A stretch of 64,000 nt of DNA from Chitinophaga niabensis. Its GTDB lineage: Bacteria > Bacteroidota > Bacteroidia > Chitinophagales > Chitinophagaceae. A model generated the notes under the pieces. It was not told where the DNA came from. It ran no database searches and saw nothing but the letters and a program-made list of their open reading frames with translations. The DNA lies in assembly GCF_039545795.1 (NCBI RefSeq), contig NZ_CP154260.1, positions 749,001 through 813,000 of the forward strand, given 5' to 3'. Made by a program: the position numbers and the translations under genes. Of the stretch, positions 54,434-63,260 are shown in pieces; position 1 is the first letter of the stretch, and every line of letters begins with the position of its first letter.

Positions 54434-55408
54434 TTAGTTGTTTAACAAACGCACCGCATCTTTTGCAAAGTAGGTGGCAATCAGGTCTGCCCCTGCACGT
54501 TTGATGCTGATAAGGCTTTCCATAATAGCTTTCTCTTCATTGATCCATCCCATCTTTGCTGCTGCTTTGATCATGGCGTACTCACCACTCACATGATAGG
54601 CACTCACCGGAACAGTTACGCTGTCTTTAATAAGACGGATGATGTCCAGGTAAGCCATGGCTGGTTTCACCATTACAATATCCGCTCCTTCATCCACATC
54701 CATCAATGTTTCTTTCAATGCTTCGCGGGCATTGGCATAATCCATCTGGTATGTTTTCTTATCGCCAAAACCGGGTGCAGAATCCAATGCATCGCGGAAA
54801 GGGCCGTAGAAGCAACTGGCATATTTGGCGCTGTAGGCCATGATGCCCGTTTTAGTAAAGTTACTATCTTCCAACGCTTCACGGATGGCCAGGATACGGC
54901 CATCCATCATATCGCTGGGCGCCACAAAATCCGCACCGGCTTCTGCATGGCTTACACTCATGGCAGCCAGTACATTCACGGTAGCATCATTCACAATCTC
55001 TTCTCCTTCCACAATACCATCGTGGCCGTAAGAAGAAAAAGGGTCTAACGCTACATCCGTCATCACCACCATACCAGGCACCGCTTCTTTCACAGCACGG
55101 ATGGCACGTTGCATCAATCCGTTGGGGTTGAGGGCTTCTGTTCCTTTATTATCTTTCAGCTCATCTGCACATTTGATGAACAGCAGCACACTTTTTATGC
55201 CCATTCCCCACAGTTCTTTCGCCTCCTGCACCGTAAGGTCCAGCGAATGGCGAAAATACCCCGGCATGGAAGAGATCTCTTCTTTAATACCCTTTCCCTC
55301 TGTAATGAACAGCGGCGCGATGAAATCGGCAGGGGATAAAATGGTTTCTGCTACCATCGCACGGATGGCAGGGGAGTTGCGTAAAATTCTGTTTCTTCTG
55401 ATCATCAT
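54434..55408 (-). CDS. hemB: Delta-aminolevulinic acid dehydratase (porphobilinogen synthase)
   Basis: Condenses two ALA molecules to porphobilinogen. A 324-residue TIM-barrel protein with the two active-site lysines in IMAYSAKYASCFYGPFRDA and VMVKPAMAYLDII. The metal-site stretch reads DVALDPFSSYGHDG with no cysteine cluster, so this is the magnesium-type rather than the zinc-cysteine enzyme. It lies 19 bp after hemF and 12 bp before hemL in the heme cluster. Met1 and Met2 are both ATG. Confidence 0.96.
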   Translation of the reverse strand: MMIRRNRILRNSPAIRAMVAETILSPADFIAPLFITEGKGIKEEISSMPGYFRHSLDLTVQEAKELWGMGIKSVLLFIKCADELKDNKGTEALNPNGLMQRAIRAVKEAVPGMVVMTDVALDPFSSYGHDGIVEGEEIVNDATVNVLAAMSVSHAEAGADFVAPSDMMDGRILAIREALEDSNFTKTGIMAYSAKYASCFYGPFRDALDSAPGFGDKKTYQMDYANAREALKETLMDVDEGADIVMVKPAMAYLDIIRLIKDSVTVPVSAYHVSGEYAMIKAAAKMGWINEEKAIMESLISIKRAGADLIATYFAKDAVRLLNN

Positions 55409-55427
55409 CTTCTATTTTAAATCAACA

Positions 55428-56342
55428 TTATTTAACCCATTCTCTTGGCTTCAGGTATTCCAGCAGTTCTGCTTCCGGACTCCCGGCGGCAGGGTGAAAA
55501 TCATACTCCCAGCGCGCCCTGGCGGGAAGGCTCATGAGTATGGACTCAATGCGCCCGTTGGTTTTCAGGCCAAATAAAGTACCCCTGTCGTGTATCAGGT
55601 TGAACTCCACATAACGGCCACGCCTGTATTCCTGCCAGTGTACATTTTCTTCTGTATAAGGAAGGTCTTTCCTTTTTGCTACGATCGGAAGATAAGCCCC
55701 GATCATGGAATTACCATTGGCAAACTGGAATTGCAGCAGCTGTTCTGCTGTGCGGGAAGGCTCGGGGCGGAGGTAATCGTAAAAGATACCACCAATGCCA
55801 CGTGCTTCATTATTCCGGTGTTTATTCACAAAATACTCATCGCAATGTTTCTTGTATTGCGGGTAAAGCTCCGTTCCAAAAGGATCGCAGGCTTCTTTGA
55901 AAGTACGGTGAAAATGAATGCCGTCTTCCTCAAAGATATAATATGGCGTAAGATCTGCACCACCGCCGAACCATGAATCCGCTATGCTGCCATCTGCCGC
56001 ATAGAGTTCAAAGTAACGGAAGTTGGCGTGTACAGTGGGTACAAAAGGATTCAGCGGATGGATGACCAGGGAGATCCCTGCGGCCAGGAAACTGCTTTCT
56101 CCCTGAACATTGAACTGCTGCGCCATCACAGCCGGTAATTTACCATGTACCACAGAAGTGTTCACGCCGCCTTTCTGAAAAACATTCCCATCAGCAATGA
56201 TACGGGTGATCCCGCCACCGCCGCCTTCTCTTTCCCAGCGGTCTTCCCTGAACTTTGCTTTTCCGTCCATGGCTTCCACTGCGCTGCATATTTCATTTTG
56301 CAGCTGCTGAATGAAGGGTATGAATTGTTCTTTAATGGTCAT
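55428..56342 (-). CDS. hemF: Oxygen-dependent coproporphyrinogen-III oxidase
   Basis: Oxidatively decarboxylates coproporphyrinogen III to protoporphyrinogen IX using O2. The 304-residue protein shows the family signatures: [18 protein letters not shown] near 31-48, [29 protein letters not shown], and RGIGGIFYD, with [19 protein letters not shown] toward the end. Use of HemF rather than only the radical-SAM HemN points to an aerobic organism. It overlaps hemE by 4 bp. Confidence 0.96.
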   Translation of the reverse strand: MTIKEQFIPFIQQLQNEICSAVEAMDGKAKFREDRWEREGGGGGITRIIADGNVFQKGGVNTSVVHGKLPAVMAQQFNVQGESSFLAAGISLVIHPLNPFVPTVHANFRYFELYAADGSIADSWFGGGADLTPYYIFEEDGIHFHRTFKEACDPFGTELYPQYKKHCDEYFVNKHRNNEARGIGGIFYDYLRPEPSRTAEQLLQFQFANGNSMIGAYLPIVAKRKDLPYTEENVHWQEYRRGRYVEFNLIHDRGTLFGLKTNGRIESILMSLPARARWEYDFHPAAGSPEAELLEYLKPREWVK

Positions 56343-57370
56343 GCCGTATAACTTTTCACCGCTTCTATAAATGCTTTCGCATGATCTACCGGGATGTTGG
56401 GCAGGATGCCATGACCAAGGTTCGCAATATACCGTTGCGGGCCAAAAGCACGGATCATTTCATGCACGGATTTGGTGATCTCAGGGATGGGGCGCATCAG
56501 TGATGCCGGATCATAGTTCCCCTGCAGGGTAACAGCCGGGCCTGCAAACTGGCGGGCCAGCTCAGGTTTGATACACCAATCCAGTCCAAGACCCTGTGCA
56601 CCGGTAGCGGCCATTTCTTCCAGTGCAAACCAGGCACCTTTGGCAAATACGATCACAGGCGCTACACCCTGCAATGCTGCAACGATGCGGCGGATATATT
56701 GTAAAGAGAATTCTTCAAAATCTTTCGGACTCAACAAACCACCCCATGAATCAAAGATCTGCACCACGTCTGCACCTGCTTCTACCTGTGCTTTCAGATA
56801 GAGGATGGTGGTTTCCGTGATCCTGTTCAATAGTTCATGTGCAACGGCAGGCTGCTGATAACAGAATGCTTTGGCTTCATCAAAAGTTTTGGAGCCCTTG
56901 CCTTGTACCATGTAACATAACAAGGTCCAGGGTGCACCGGCAAAACCGATCAGCGGAACACGGCCGGCGAGGGTTTGTTTGGTAAGGCGCAATGCATCCA
57001 TTACATAATGTAAACGTTCTTTCACATCGGGGATCTCAATCCTGTTCAGGTCTGCCGCTGTTTTGATGGGCTGGGGGAGAAGGGGGCCGAGTTTTTCAAC
57101 AAGCTGCACTTCCATACCCATGGCCTGCGGAACCACCAGGATGTCTGAGAAAATGATCGCAGCATCCACACCTACCTGGTCAACCGGCATTACAGTGATC
57201 TCAGTGGCTAGTTCAGGAGTCTGGCAGCGCTCAAAGAAAGAATATTTATCACGCAGTTTGATATAATCAGGCAAAAAGCGACCAGCCTGGCGCATCATCC
57301 ATACCGGTGGGCGTGGAACCGGAGTTCCCTGCAGTGCTTTTAACAACAAATCGTTCTGTAGTCCGCTCAT
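56339..57370 (-). CDS. hemE: Uroporphyrinogen decarboxylase
   Basis: Removes four carboxyl groups from uroporphyrinogen III. The 343-residue barrel protein has the N-terminal signature [16 protein letters not shown], the catalytic Asp in [28 protein letters not shown], and [10 protein letters not shown]. The ATG at 57370 gives an ATGA overlap with the hemD stop and is preferred to a second in-frame ATG at 57379, which would add MLR. Confidence 0.96.
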   Translation of the reverse strand: MSGLQNDLLLKALQGTPVPRPPVWMMRQAGRFLPDYIKLRDKYSFFERCQTPELATEITVMPVDQVGVDAAIIFSDILVVPQAMGMEVQLVEKLGPLLPQPIKTAADLNRIEIPDVKERLHYVMDALRLTKQTLAGRVPLIGFAGAPWTLLCYMVQGKGSKTFDEAKAFCYQQPAVAHELLNRITETTILYLKAQVEAGADVVQIFDSWGGLLSPKDFEEFSLQYIRRIVAALQGVAPVIVFAKGAWFALEEMAATGAQGLGLDWCIKPELARQFAGPAVTLQGNYDPASLMRPIPEITKSVHEMIRAFGPQRYIANLGHGILPNIPVDHAKAFIEAVKSYTA

Positions 57371-58101
57371 TCGTAGCAATTGATATTGTCAAAGTAAAAA
57401 ATAGCTGTTTGTACTAACAGGTCCATCGAAGGCTCGGGGCTTACAACAATCCTGTTATTGGTCACATCTTCCAGCGAAGCTGCGGTAGTAGTGCCAATGG
57501 CAAAACATACCGTATGCTTTGGGAGTGTGTTCACGGAAAAGAAACTCTTTACGCTGCTGGAGCTGAGAAAGAGTATGCCGTCAAATTCTTCTTTCAGTGC
57601 TTCAGGTGTTTCCACGGTATCATACACTACAATCTCTTCTACTGCTACCTGGTGTTCTTTGAGAATATCAGGCAGTTCATTCCTCCGGATCCTGCCGCAG
57701 AAGAATACCACGGAAGGAATATTATGTTCGGCAATGATCAGCTCTGCCAGTTCTTTTGAATTCAGGGCTGTACCGGCAATGGATACATGATGTAAGTGTT
57801 CCTCTACTGCTTTGCGTGTAGCGCCCTGTAAGCAATACACCTTGCTGATACCCTTTTTGGAAGGCGCCTGGCTGTAATGCCATGCTTTGCTCACGATCTT
57901 CACAGCATTAGGGCTGGTGAATACAAGTGTACTGCCTTTGATAAAATGCTGTAAACTCTGTGCTGTTGCTTCAGGCGTGAGCGTTGGCTGCACGTCAATA
58001 AAAGCCTGCGCAGATATAGCAATACCATGTGTGGCAGCTTCCCCGACCAGTGTTTGCGGCAGGGGCTTAGTACTCAATATGCGATATTTAGCGTTGGGCA
58101 T
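57367..58101 (-). CDS. hemD: Uroporphyrinogen-III synthase
   Basis: Cyclises hydroxymethylbilane with inversion of ring D. The 244-residue protein has the weakly conserved two-domain HemD fold ([14 protein letters not shown] around 80-93, [17 protein letters not shown] near 180-196, [13 protein letters not shown]). The open frame extends 49 codons further into hemC, but the start at 58101 ([14 protein letters not shown]) is the usual beginning of the domain, and the remainder would overlap hemC. Low conservation is normal for this family; position between hemC and hemE secures the call. Confidence 0.88.
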   Translation of the reverse strand: MPNAKYRILSTKPLPQTLVGEAATHGIAISAQAFIDVQPTLTPEATAQSLQHFIKGSTLVFTSPNAVKIVSKAWHYSQAPSKKGISKVYCLQGATRKAVEEHLHHVSIAGTALNSKELAELIIAEHNIPSVVFFCGRIRRNELPDILKEHQVAVEEIVVYDTVETPEALKEEFDGILFLSSSSVKSFFSVNTLPKHTVCFAIGTTTAASLEDVTNNRIVVSPEPSMDLLVQTAIFYFDNINCYE

Positions 58102-59011
58102 TTTTGATCTCTTCAATGATAGCATCACCTCCCTGTACCAGTATTTCCTTAGCGGCTGATGTACCCAGCCCTGCTGCATCTGCTGCAGGTAACTGATGTG
58201 AAACAGTGAGGGACAGTGTGCCCTGGAGGTTACAGAGGTTGCCTTCAAAATTCAGTTGTCCATCCTGAATATAAGCATAAGCGCTGATAGGAGTAGTGCA
58301 ACCGCCTAAAAGGTAACGCAGGAATTCCCGCTCTATGCCTGTGCAAAGTGCTGTTTCTGCATGGTCCAGCGGGGCTAAGGCTTCCCGGCAGAAAGTATCC
58401 TGTTCCCTGCAGGCCACAACAATGGCTCCCTGTGCAGGGGCTGGCAACATCCAATCCAGTATCTCGGATTCATCCGGCCTTACGCCGATCCTTTCCAGTC
58501 CTGCTGCAGCAAAGATGGCGGCATCCCAGTTTTCGGAAGCCAGCTTTTGCAGGCGGGTATTTACATTCCCGCGCAGGTTATGCAACTGGTGTTGCGGGTA
58601 ACGCCGCAGCCACTGAGCTTTACGGCGGATGCTGGAAGTGGCGATATTAGCTACGTAAGTACTGTCTTCTAAGAATTGTGTATCGTGTTTGTATACCAGC
58701 AGGTCTTTTACCGGCCCTCTTTCAAGAATGGCGGCATTGATAAGCCCTTGGGGTAATTGGGTCGGAACGTCTTTGTAGGAATGCACCGCAATATCAATGC
58801 GGTCGTTGAGCAGCGCAAGGTCCAGGCTCCTGGTGAAAATACCCTGAACGCCTATCTCATAGAGAGGCGTTACGAGGTCAATATCACCTTCACTTTTGAT
58901 GGGAACTAAAATAGTGGAAAACCCTTGTGCTGTAAGCAGATCTTTTACCAGGTTAGCCTGCCATAGTGCGAGCTGGCTTTCCCGGGTACCTATCCTGATG
59001 ACTTTGTCCAT
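58088..59011 (-). CDS. hemC: Hydroxymethylbilane synthase (porphobilinogen deaminase)
   Basis: Polymerises four porphobilinogens into hydroxymethylbilane. 307 residues: IGTRESQLALWQA at the N-terminus, VHSYKDVPTQLP with the catalytic Asp region, SSIRRKAQWLRRYP, and the dipyrromethane-cofactor cysteine in LLGGCTTPISAYA (about residue 242). It lies 2 bp after hemA and overlaps hemD by 14 bp. Confidence 0.96.
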   Translation of the reverse strand: MDKVIRIGTRESQLALWQANLVKDLLTAQGFSTILVPIKSEGDIDLVTPLYEIGVQGIFTRSLDLALLNDRIDIAVHSYKDVPTQLPQGLINAAILERGPVKDLLVYKHDTQFLEDSTYVANIATSSIRRKAQWLRRYPQHQLHNLRGNVNTRLQKLASENWDAAIFAAAGLERIGVRPDESEILDWMLPAPAQGAIVVACREQDTFCREALAPLDHAETALCTGIEREFLRYLLGGCTTPISAYAYIQDGQLNFEGNLCNLQGTLSLTVSHQLPAADAAGLGTSAAKEILVQGGDAIIEEIKNAQR

Positions 59012-59013
59012 TT

Positions 59014-60267
59014 CTATTCCTGATTAACGCCGGCTTCAAAAATATCATTGATCATGGCGATGTAGAGATCACCTTTCTCTGATTCTTTGCGCACTTTGCC
59101 GGCCATAAGATTGATCATTTTCTGAATGATGCGGGAAGAAACTTCTTCCATATCCTCCATATTGTATTGTGCGCCGTTCTTTTGCTCTTTTATTTCGCGT
59201 GCATGGATCTCCGTGAGTTTCTCTTTCACGGCTTTCAGCACTACGGCATGTTTGCGCATCTTGAACCAGTAGAGGAACTCCTCCATATGCTCTTCAATGA
59301 TGCTCATGGCCTTGGGTACTTCGTTGAGCCGTTTTTGCAATGTTTCATCCTGCACTTTACTCAGTTCATCCACATTCACTACTTCCACATGCGGTAATTC
59401 CCGTACATCTGCAGCTACGTTGAAAGGAATGGACAGGTCTATCACCAGTTTGGGTTGTGCTCCTTCCAGGTGTGCTTTCAGGATAGTAGGCTGGGGAGAA
59501 TTGGTGGCTACGAGGATCACGTCTGCTGCTTTCAGCACAGCATCCATTTCTTCATAAGGAGCATATTGCAGGCCATGTGTACCGGCAAACTCTGCTGCCA
59601 CTGCGGTAGTACGATTGATGAGTGTGATATTGCGCACACCCAGGTACTCCATCATATTTTTGCAGGTGTTGCGGCCTATTTTGCCCACACCCAGTAAAAC
59701 GATCTTTTTGTTTTTGATATCAGGGATCTTACTTTCCAGCAAACGTACGGCAGCAAATGCTACTGATACAGTGCCGGAACTAAGGCCGGTTTCATTTTTG
59801 ATGAGCTTGGAAACCTGCAGCACGCTGTTCACCAGCCTTTCTATGAAGGTACCGATGCAACCTGCTCCTTTTGCAAATTTGGCCGCGCCTTTGATCTGTC
59901 CCACAATTTCATAGTCGCCCAGGATCTGGGAATCAAGGCCGGTGCCAACATGGTACAGATGCCTGATGGCACCTTCTCCTGTTCTGTGATAGGCCATTTC
60001 TTTGAATACCTGGCGATTGCCATGTGCAGCATCGCATAAGAGATTCATTAATACTTCCACATCCGGTGCAAAACCGTAAATTTCGGTCCTGTTACAGGTA
60101 GAAAGTACGAATAGGTCATTCAGGCCAGCCTGTTGGGCGGTCTGTAAAAGTTGCTGGTATTGATCCTGATTTATTGCGAATAAACCGCGGATGGCAGCGT
60201 CTGTTTTCTTATAGTTGATGCCAACGATATGAAAATGTGATATGTCTTTGGGCTGATTGACCTGCAT
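59014..60267 (-). CDS. hemA: Glutamyl-tRNA reductase
   Basis: Reduces glutamyl-tRNA to glutamate-1-semialdehyde, the first committed step of the C5 heme route. The 417-residue protein has the catalytic Cys58 in LSTCNRTEIYG, an NADPH fold with LLGVGKIGRNTCKNM, and a C-terminal helical dimerisation domain. An open frame continues 48 codons upstream (to 60411), but a perfect -7 promoter box lies inside that extension at 60299-60292. The family also starts near MQVNQPKDISHFHIVGINYKK, so the ATG at 60267 is chosen. First gene of the seven-gene heme cluster. Confidence 0.92.
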   Translation of the reverse strand: MQVNQPKDISHFHIVGINYKKTDAAIRGLFAINQDQYQQLLQTAQQAGLNDLFVLSTCNRTEIYGFAPDVEVLMNLLCDAAHGNRQVFKEMAYHRTGEGAIRHLYHVGTGLDSQILGDYEIVGQIKGAAKFAKGAGCIGTFIERLVNSVLQVSKLIKNETGLSSGTVSVAFAAVRLLESKIPDIKNKKIVLLGVGKIGRNTCKNMMEYLGVRNITLINRTTAVAAEFAGTHGLQYAPYEEMDAVLKAADVILVATNSPQPTILKAHLEGAQPKLVIDLSIPFNVAADVRELPHVEVVNVDELSKVQDETLQKRLNEVPKAMSIIEEHMEEFLYWFKMRKHAVVLKAVKEKLTEIHAREIKEQKNGAQYNMEDMEEVSSRIIQKMINLMAGKVRKESEKGDLYIAMINDIFEAGVNQE

Positions 60268-60291
60268 GTGTTTCTTAAAAGCTTCCGGTTG

Positions 60292-60299
60292 CAAAAATA
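60292..60299 (-). promoter_or_regulatory. -7 box of the heme cluster promoter
   Basis: The minus strand reads TATTTTTG, an exact TAnnTTTG match, 24 bp before the hemA ATG. A TTTG on the minus strand at 60316-60313 is somewhat close (13-bp spacer) for a -33 element. Confidence 0.5.
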
Positions 60300-60559
60300 C
60301 TTGCCTAGACTTCAAAACCGCGCCTGAGGCTGTCACTAGTGTGTCATTTCTAACCATGGTAAGTGGAGCATGCAAAAAATGATATTCATCATGTTTGTTG
60401 ATAGCTGCCATACGAAAGCATTTAGCGGTATAAGCTACAAATTAATGACAGAAAATCCAATGCCACAATGATCTGGATCAGTCTGAAACATCACCCCCTG
60501 TTCGTTTTTATTCTAACAATTTAATGACACTACTAGCAGGATAAAGCCTCAAAAGCGCT

Positions 60560-60567
60560 TACTTTTG
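60560..60567 (+). promoter_or_regulatory. -7 box of the hemH promoter
   Basis: TACTTTTG matches TAnnTTTG exactly, 18 bp before the ATG at 60586. This rules out the in-frame TTG at 60565, which lies inside the box. Confidence 0.65.
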
Positions 60568-60585
60568 CAACAATTTTTTAGGTCT

Positions 60586-61626
60586 ATGGTCGCAAAGTCT
60601 GATACAGCTATTATGCTGATGAACCTCGGTTCGCCTGATTCTACGGCGGTGCCGGATGTGAAGAAATACCTCCTGGAATTCCTGATGGACAAGCGGGTGA
60701 TCGATTACCCCTGGCTGCTGCGTAAGATACTGGTAGGAGGGATCATTGTTCCCAACAGGGCGGCTAACAGTGCAGAAGCTTACAGCAAAGTGTGGCGGGC
60801 AGATGGTTCTCCGCTCATTGCGCTGACGAAACAATTACAAATTGCCCTGCAGCACGATCTGGAGATCCCTGTGGAGATCACCATGAGGTACGGTAATCCT
60901 TCTCCCCAAGCCACTTATGAGAAGTTGATGAAGGAACATCCGAACCTGAAGGAAGTGATCCTCATGCCTTTATATCCGCACTACGCCATGAGCAGTTATG
61001 AAACCGCGGTGGAGTATGCAAAAGATAGCTATAAGAAAAAGAACTATCCCTTCACGTTAAAAGTAGTGGAGCCGTTCTATAACCGTCCTGAATACATTGA
61101 GGCACTGTCTGAAAGCATGCGTCCTTATCTTGATCAGGATTATGATCACCTGCTCTTCAGTTATCACGGGCTACCGGAAAGGCACATACGAAAGGGTGAT
61201 GTAACAGGCAGTCACTGTTATAAAGTGAATGATTGCTGCCATGTTGCCTCTGCTGCACATAAACAATGTTACCGTCACCAGGTGACTATCACTTCTGAAC
61301 TGGTAGCAGAAAGACTGGGTATTCCCCGGAATAAATGGAGTATTTCCTATCAATCCAGGCTGGGCCGGGAAGAATGGGTGAAACCCTATACCGCAGGCCT
61401 GTTTGAAACCCTTCCTAAACAGGGGGTTAAGAAGTTACTGATCGTGTGCCCGGCTTTTGTGTCAGATTGCCTGGAAACACTGGAAGAGATAGCCATGGAA
61501 GGAAAACATTCCTTTATCAGCAATGGTGGGGACAGTTTCACCATGATCCCCTGTATGAACACGCATCCAACATGGGTGAAAACAGTAGCCCTGCTTTGTA
61601 AAGAAGAAATGGCGCAATACGCGTAA
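60586..61626 (+). CDS. hemH: Ferrochelatase
   Basis: Inserts Fe2+ into protoporphyrin (or coproporphyrin) in the last part of heme synthesis. 346 residues: LMNLGSPDSTAVPDVKKYL at the start, the metal-site His194 in FSYHGLPERHI, and the acidic stretch ETLEEIAMEGK near the C-terminus. Four cysteines cluster just after the catalytic His (Cys211, 217, 218, 228), reminiscent of an internal [2Fe-2S] cluster in some bacterial ferrochelatases. Divergent from hemA. hemG/hemY is not in the window. Confidence 0.95.
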   Translation: MVAKSDTAIMLMNLGSPDSTAVPDVKKYLLEFLMDKRVIDYPWLLRKILVGGIIVPNRAANSAEAYSKVWRADGSPLIALTKQLQIALQHDLEIPVEITMRYGNPSPQATYEKLMKEHPNLKEVILMPLYPHYAMSSYETAVEYAKDSYKKKNYPFTLKVVEPFYNRPEYIEALSESMRPYLDQDYDHLLFSYHGLPERHIRKGDVTGSHCYKVNDCCHVASAAHKQCYRHQVTITSELVAERLGIPRNKWSISYQSRLGREEWVKPYTAGLFETLPKQGVKKLLIVCPAFVSDCLETLEEIAMEGKHSFISNGGDSFTMIPCMNTHPTWVKTVALLCKEEMAQYA

Positions 61627-61660
61627 AAAAAGACCGCTCCACACCAGGGCGGTCTTTTTT
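61624..61660 (+). terminator. Terminator of hemH
   Basis: AAGACCGC (61630-61637) pairs with GCGGTCTT (starting 61649), followed by a run of T. The A-run on the other side makes it usable in both directions. Confidence 0.9.
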
Positions 61661-61790
61661 TAATCTATTTGAAATTTTTTTAATCCTTTAGGGGCAAGAG
61701 ATACAGCCCATTTTGCCCTGTTACGGCTAATCCTTAACCCCGATTTCTCCGCTTTTTTCTTTAAATTCAATCAGCAAAATTTGATCGCAG

Positions 61791-62924
61791 ATGATCTTGG
61801 CCGTTCTAAAAGAAAAAGCAGAAGAAAGCAGGGTATCGCTGGTTCCGGAAGTAGTGAAACAATTAGTGCAGCAGCAGGTAACGGTGTGGGTGGAAGAGGG
61901 TGCCGGCGTAAAAGCATTTTACACGGATGAGGCGTACCGGGAAGCCGGCGCAGTCATCAAACCCCGCACAGAGATATTGCAGCAGGCAGATCTGCTGCTC
62001 AGTATCCGTTCACTTGTTCCGGAAGAATGGAACCAGTTAGCCCCCGGAAAGATCCTCATGGGCGTTTACCAACCCCTCTACAACCAGGAGCTCATGCAGC
62101 AATGGGCCGAAAAGCAACTCACTACTTTCAGTATGGACACCATTCCCCGCACCACACGTGCGCAAAGCATGGATGTGTTGAGTTCCCAGGCCAATATTGC
62201 AGGTTATAAAGCAGTGATCCTGGCGGCATACACCTATAGCCGCTATTTTCCTATGCTGATGACAGCCGCAGGAAGTATCCCTCCCGCAAAGGTGCTGATC
62301 CTGGGAGCCGGAGTTGCCGGATTACAGGCTATTGCCACTGCACGCAGGCTGGGAGCGGTTGTGGAAGTATTTGACACCAGGCCCGCTGTGAAGGAAGAAG
62401 TGATGAGCCTCGGTGCGAAATTCGTGGAAGTGGAAGGTGCGGCAGATGCTTCCAAAGCAGGCGGATATGCCGTTGAGCAAACAGAAGAATATAAACAGAA
62501 ACAGGTAGAGAAAATAGCGCAAAGCGCAGCGAAAGCAGATATCATTATCACCACCGCACAGATCCCCGGAAAAGCAGCACCCATACTGATCTCGCAGGAG
62601 ATGGTGGAAAACATGCACACGGGCTCTGTGATCATTGATCTCGCTGCTGCCACCGGTGGAAATACCGCCGTTACCAAAAACGGTGAAACCATTGTGCATA
62701 AAGGTGTAACCGTGATCGGTAATTCAGACCTGGCAGGCACGGCTCCTGCAGATGCCAGTAAACTGTATGCCCGCAACGTGCTGAACTTCCTGAAGCTCAT
62801 GCTCACAAAAGAAGGGCAGCTGGATCTGAACTTTAAGGATGATCTGATCCAGGGCACCTGCATCACACATAAAGGAGAGATCGTAAATGAGCGCGTGAAA
62901 AACCTCCAACCCGCAACCGCATAA
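61791..62924 (+). CDS. pntAA: NAD(P) transhydrogenase subunit alpha, soluble part (domain I)
   Basis: The NAD(H)-binding part of the proton-translocating transhydrogenase, on the cytoplasmic side. The 377 residues resemble alanine dehydrogenase: VLKEKAEESRVSLVPEVV at the N-terminus, SSQANIAGYKAVI, and the Rossmann motif VLILGAGVAGLQAIATARRLGA (about 166-187) with VFDTRPAVKEEV. It lacks the membrane helices of the E. coli fused PntA; these are encoded separately 14 bp downstream. The upstream 130 bp shows no clear regulatory motif. Confidence 0.94.
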   Translation: MILAVLKEKAEESRVSLVPEVVKQLVQQQVTVWVEEGAGVKAFYTDEAYREAGAVIKPRTEILQQADLLLSIRSLVPEEWNQLAPGKILMGVYQPLYNQELMQQWAEKQLTTFSMDTIPRTTRAQSMDVLSSQANIAGYKAVILAAYTYSRYFPMLMTAAGSIPPAKVLILGAGVAGLQAIATARRLGAVVEVFDTRPAVKEEVMSLGAKFVEVEGAADASKAGGYAVEQTEEYKQKQVEKIAQSAAKADIIITTAQIPGKAAPILISQEMVENMHTGSVIIDLAAATGGNTAVTKNGETIVHKGVTVIGNSDLAGTAPADASKLYARNVLNFLKLMLTKEGQLDLNFKDDLIQGTCITHKGEIVNERVKNLQPATA

Positions 62925-62938
62925 AATAACCTGAACAT

Positions 62939-63250
62939 ATGAACGCAGTACTGGATTTTTTACAACTGCATATAGAGATGGTATACATCGTGATCCTCTC
63001 CATATTCCTGGGCATAGAAGTGATCTCCCGTGTTCCTGCTGTATTGCATACCCCACTTATGAGTGGCGCGAATGCTATTCACGGTGTGGTGATCATCGGT
63101 GCCATTATTGTAATGGGGAAAGCGGAATCAGATAATTACATCGCACTGGTACTTGGATTCCTGGCCGTGATATTGGGTACGCTCAATGTGGTAGGTGGTT
63201 TTGTGGTAACGGACAGGATGCTGGAAATGTTTTCAAAGAAGAAAAAGTAA
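62939..63250 (+). CDS. pntAB: NAD(P) transhydrogenase subunit alpha, membrane part
   Basis: A 103-residue membrane subunit with three to four hydrophobic segments (VYIVILSIFLGIEVI; GANAIHGVVIIGAIIVMG; ALVLGFLAVILGTLNVVGGFVVTDRMLEMF). The SGANAIHG and GGFVVTDRML motifs are typical of the PntA membrane domain. It contributes to the proton channel of the three-subunit enzyme. 14 bp after pntAA and 10 bp before pntB. Confidence 0.94.
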   Translation: MNAVLDFLQLHIEMVYIVILSIFLGIEVISRVPAVLHTPLMSGANAIHGVVIIGAIIVMGKAESDNYIALVLGFLAVILGTLNVVGGFVVTDRMLEMFSKKKK

Positions 63251-63260
63251 ATAGCCCTAT

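Larger units (their letters stand above)
60268..60585. other. Divergent hemA-hemH intergenic region
   Basis: About 318 bp between the preferred hemA and hemH starts. It holds both -7 boxes, and 144 bp at the hemA side stay open in the hemA frame without looking conserved. No riboswitch, repeat or further gene is recognised. Confidence 0.5.

Noticed and set aside
55101..55577. 158-codon plus-strand ORF over hemB/hemF
   Set aside because: Crosses the junction of two strongly supported minus-strand heme genes; no domain and no promoter.
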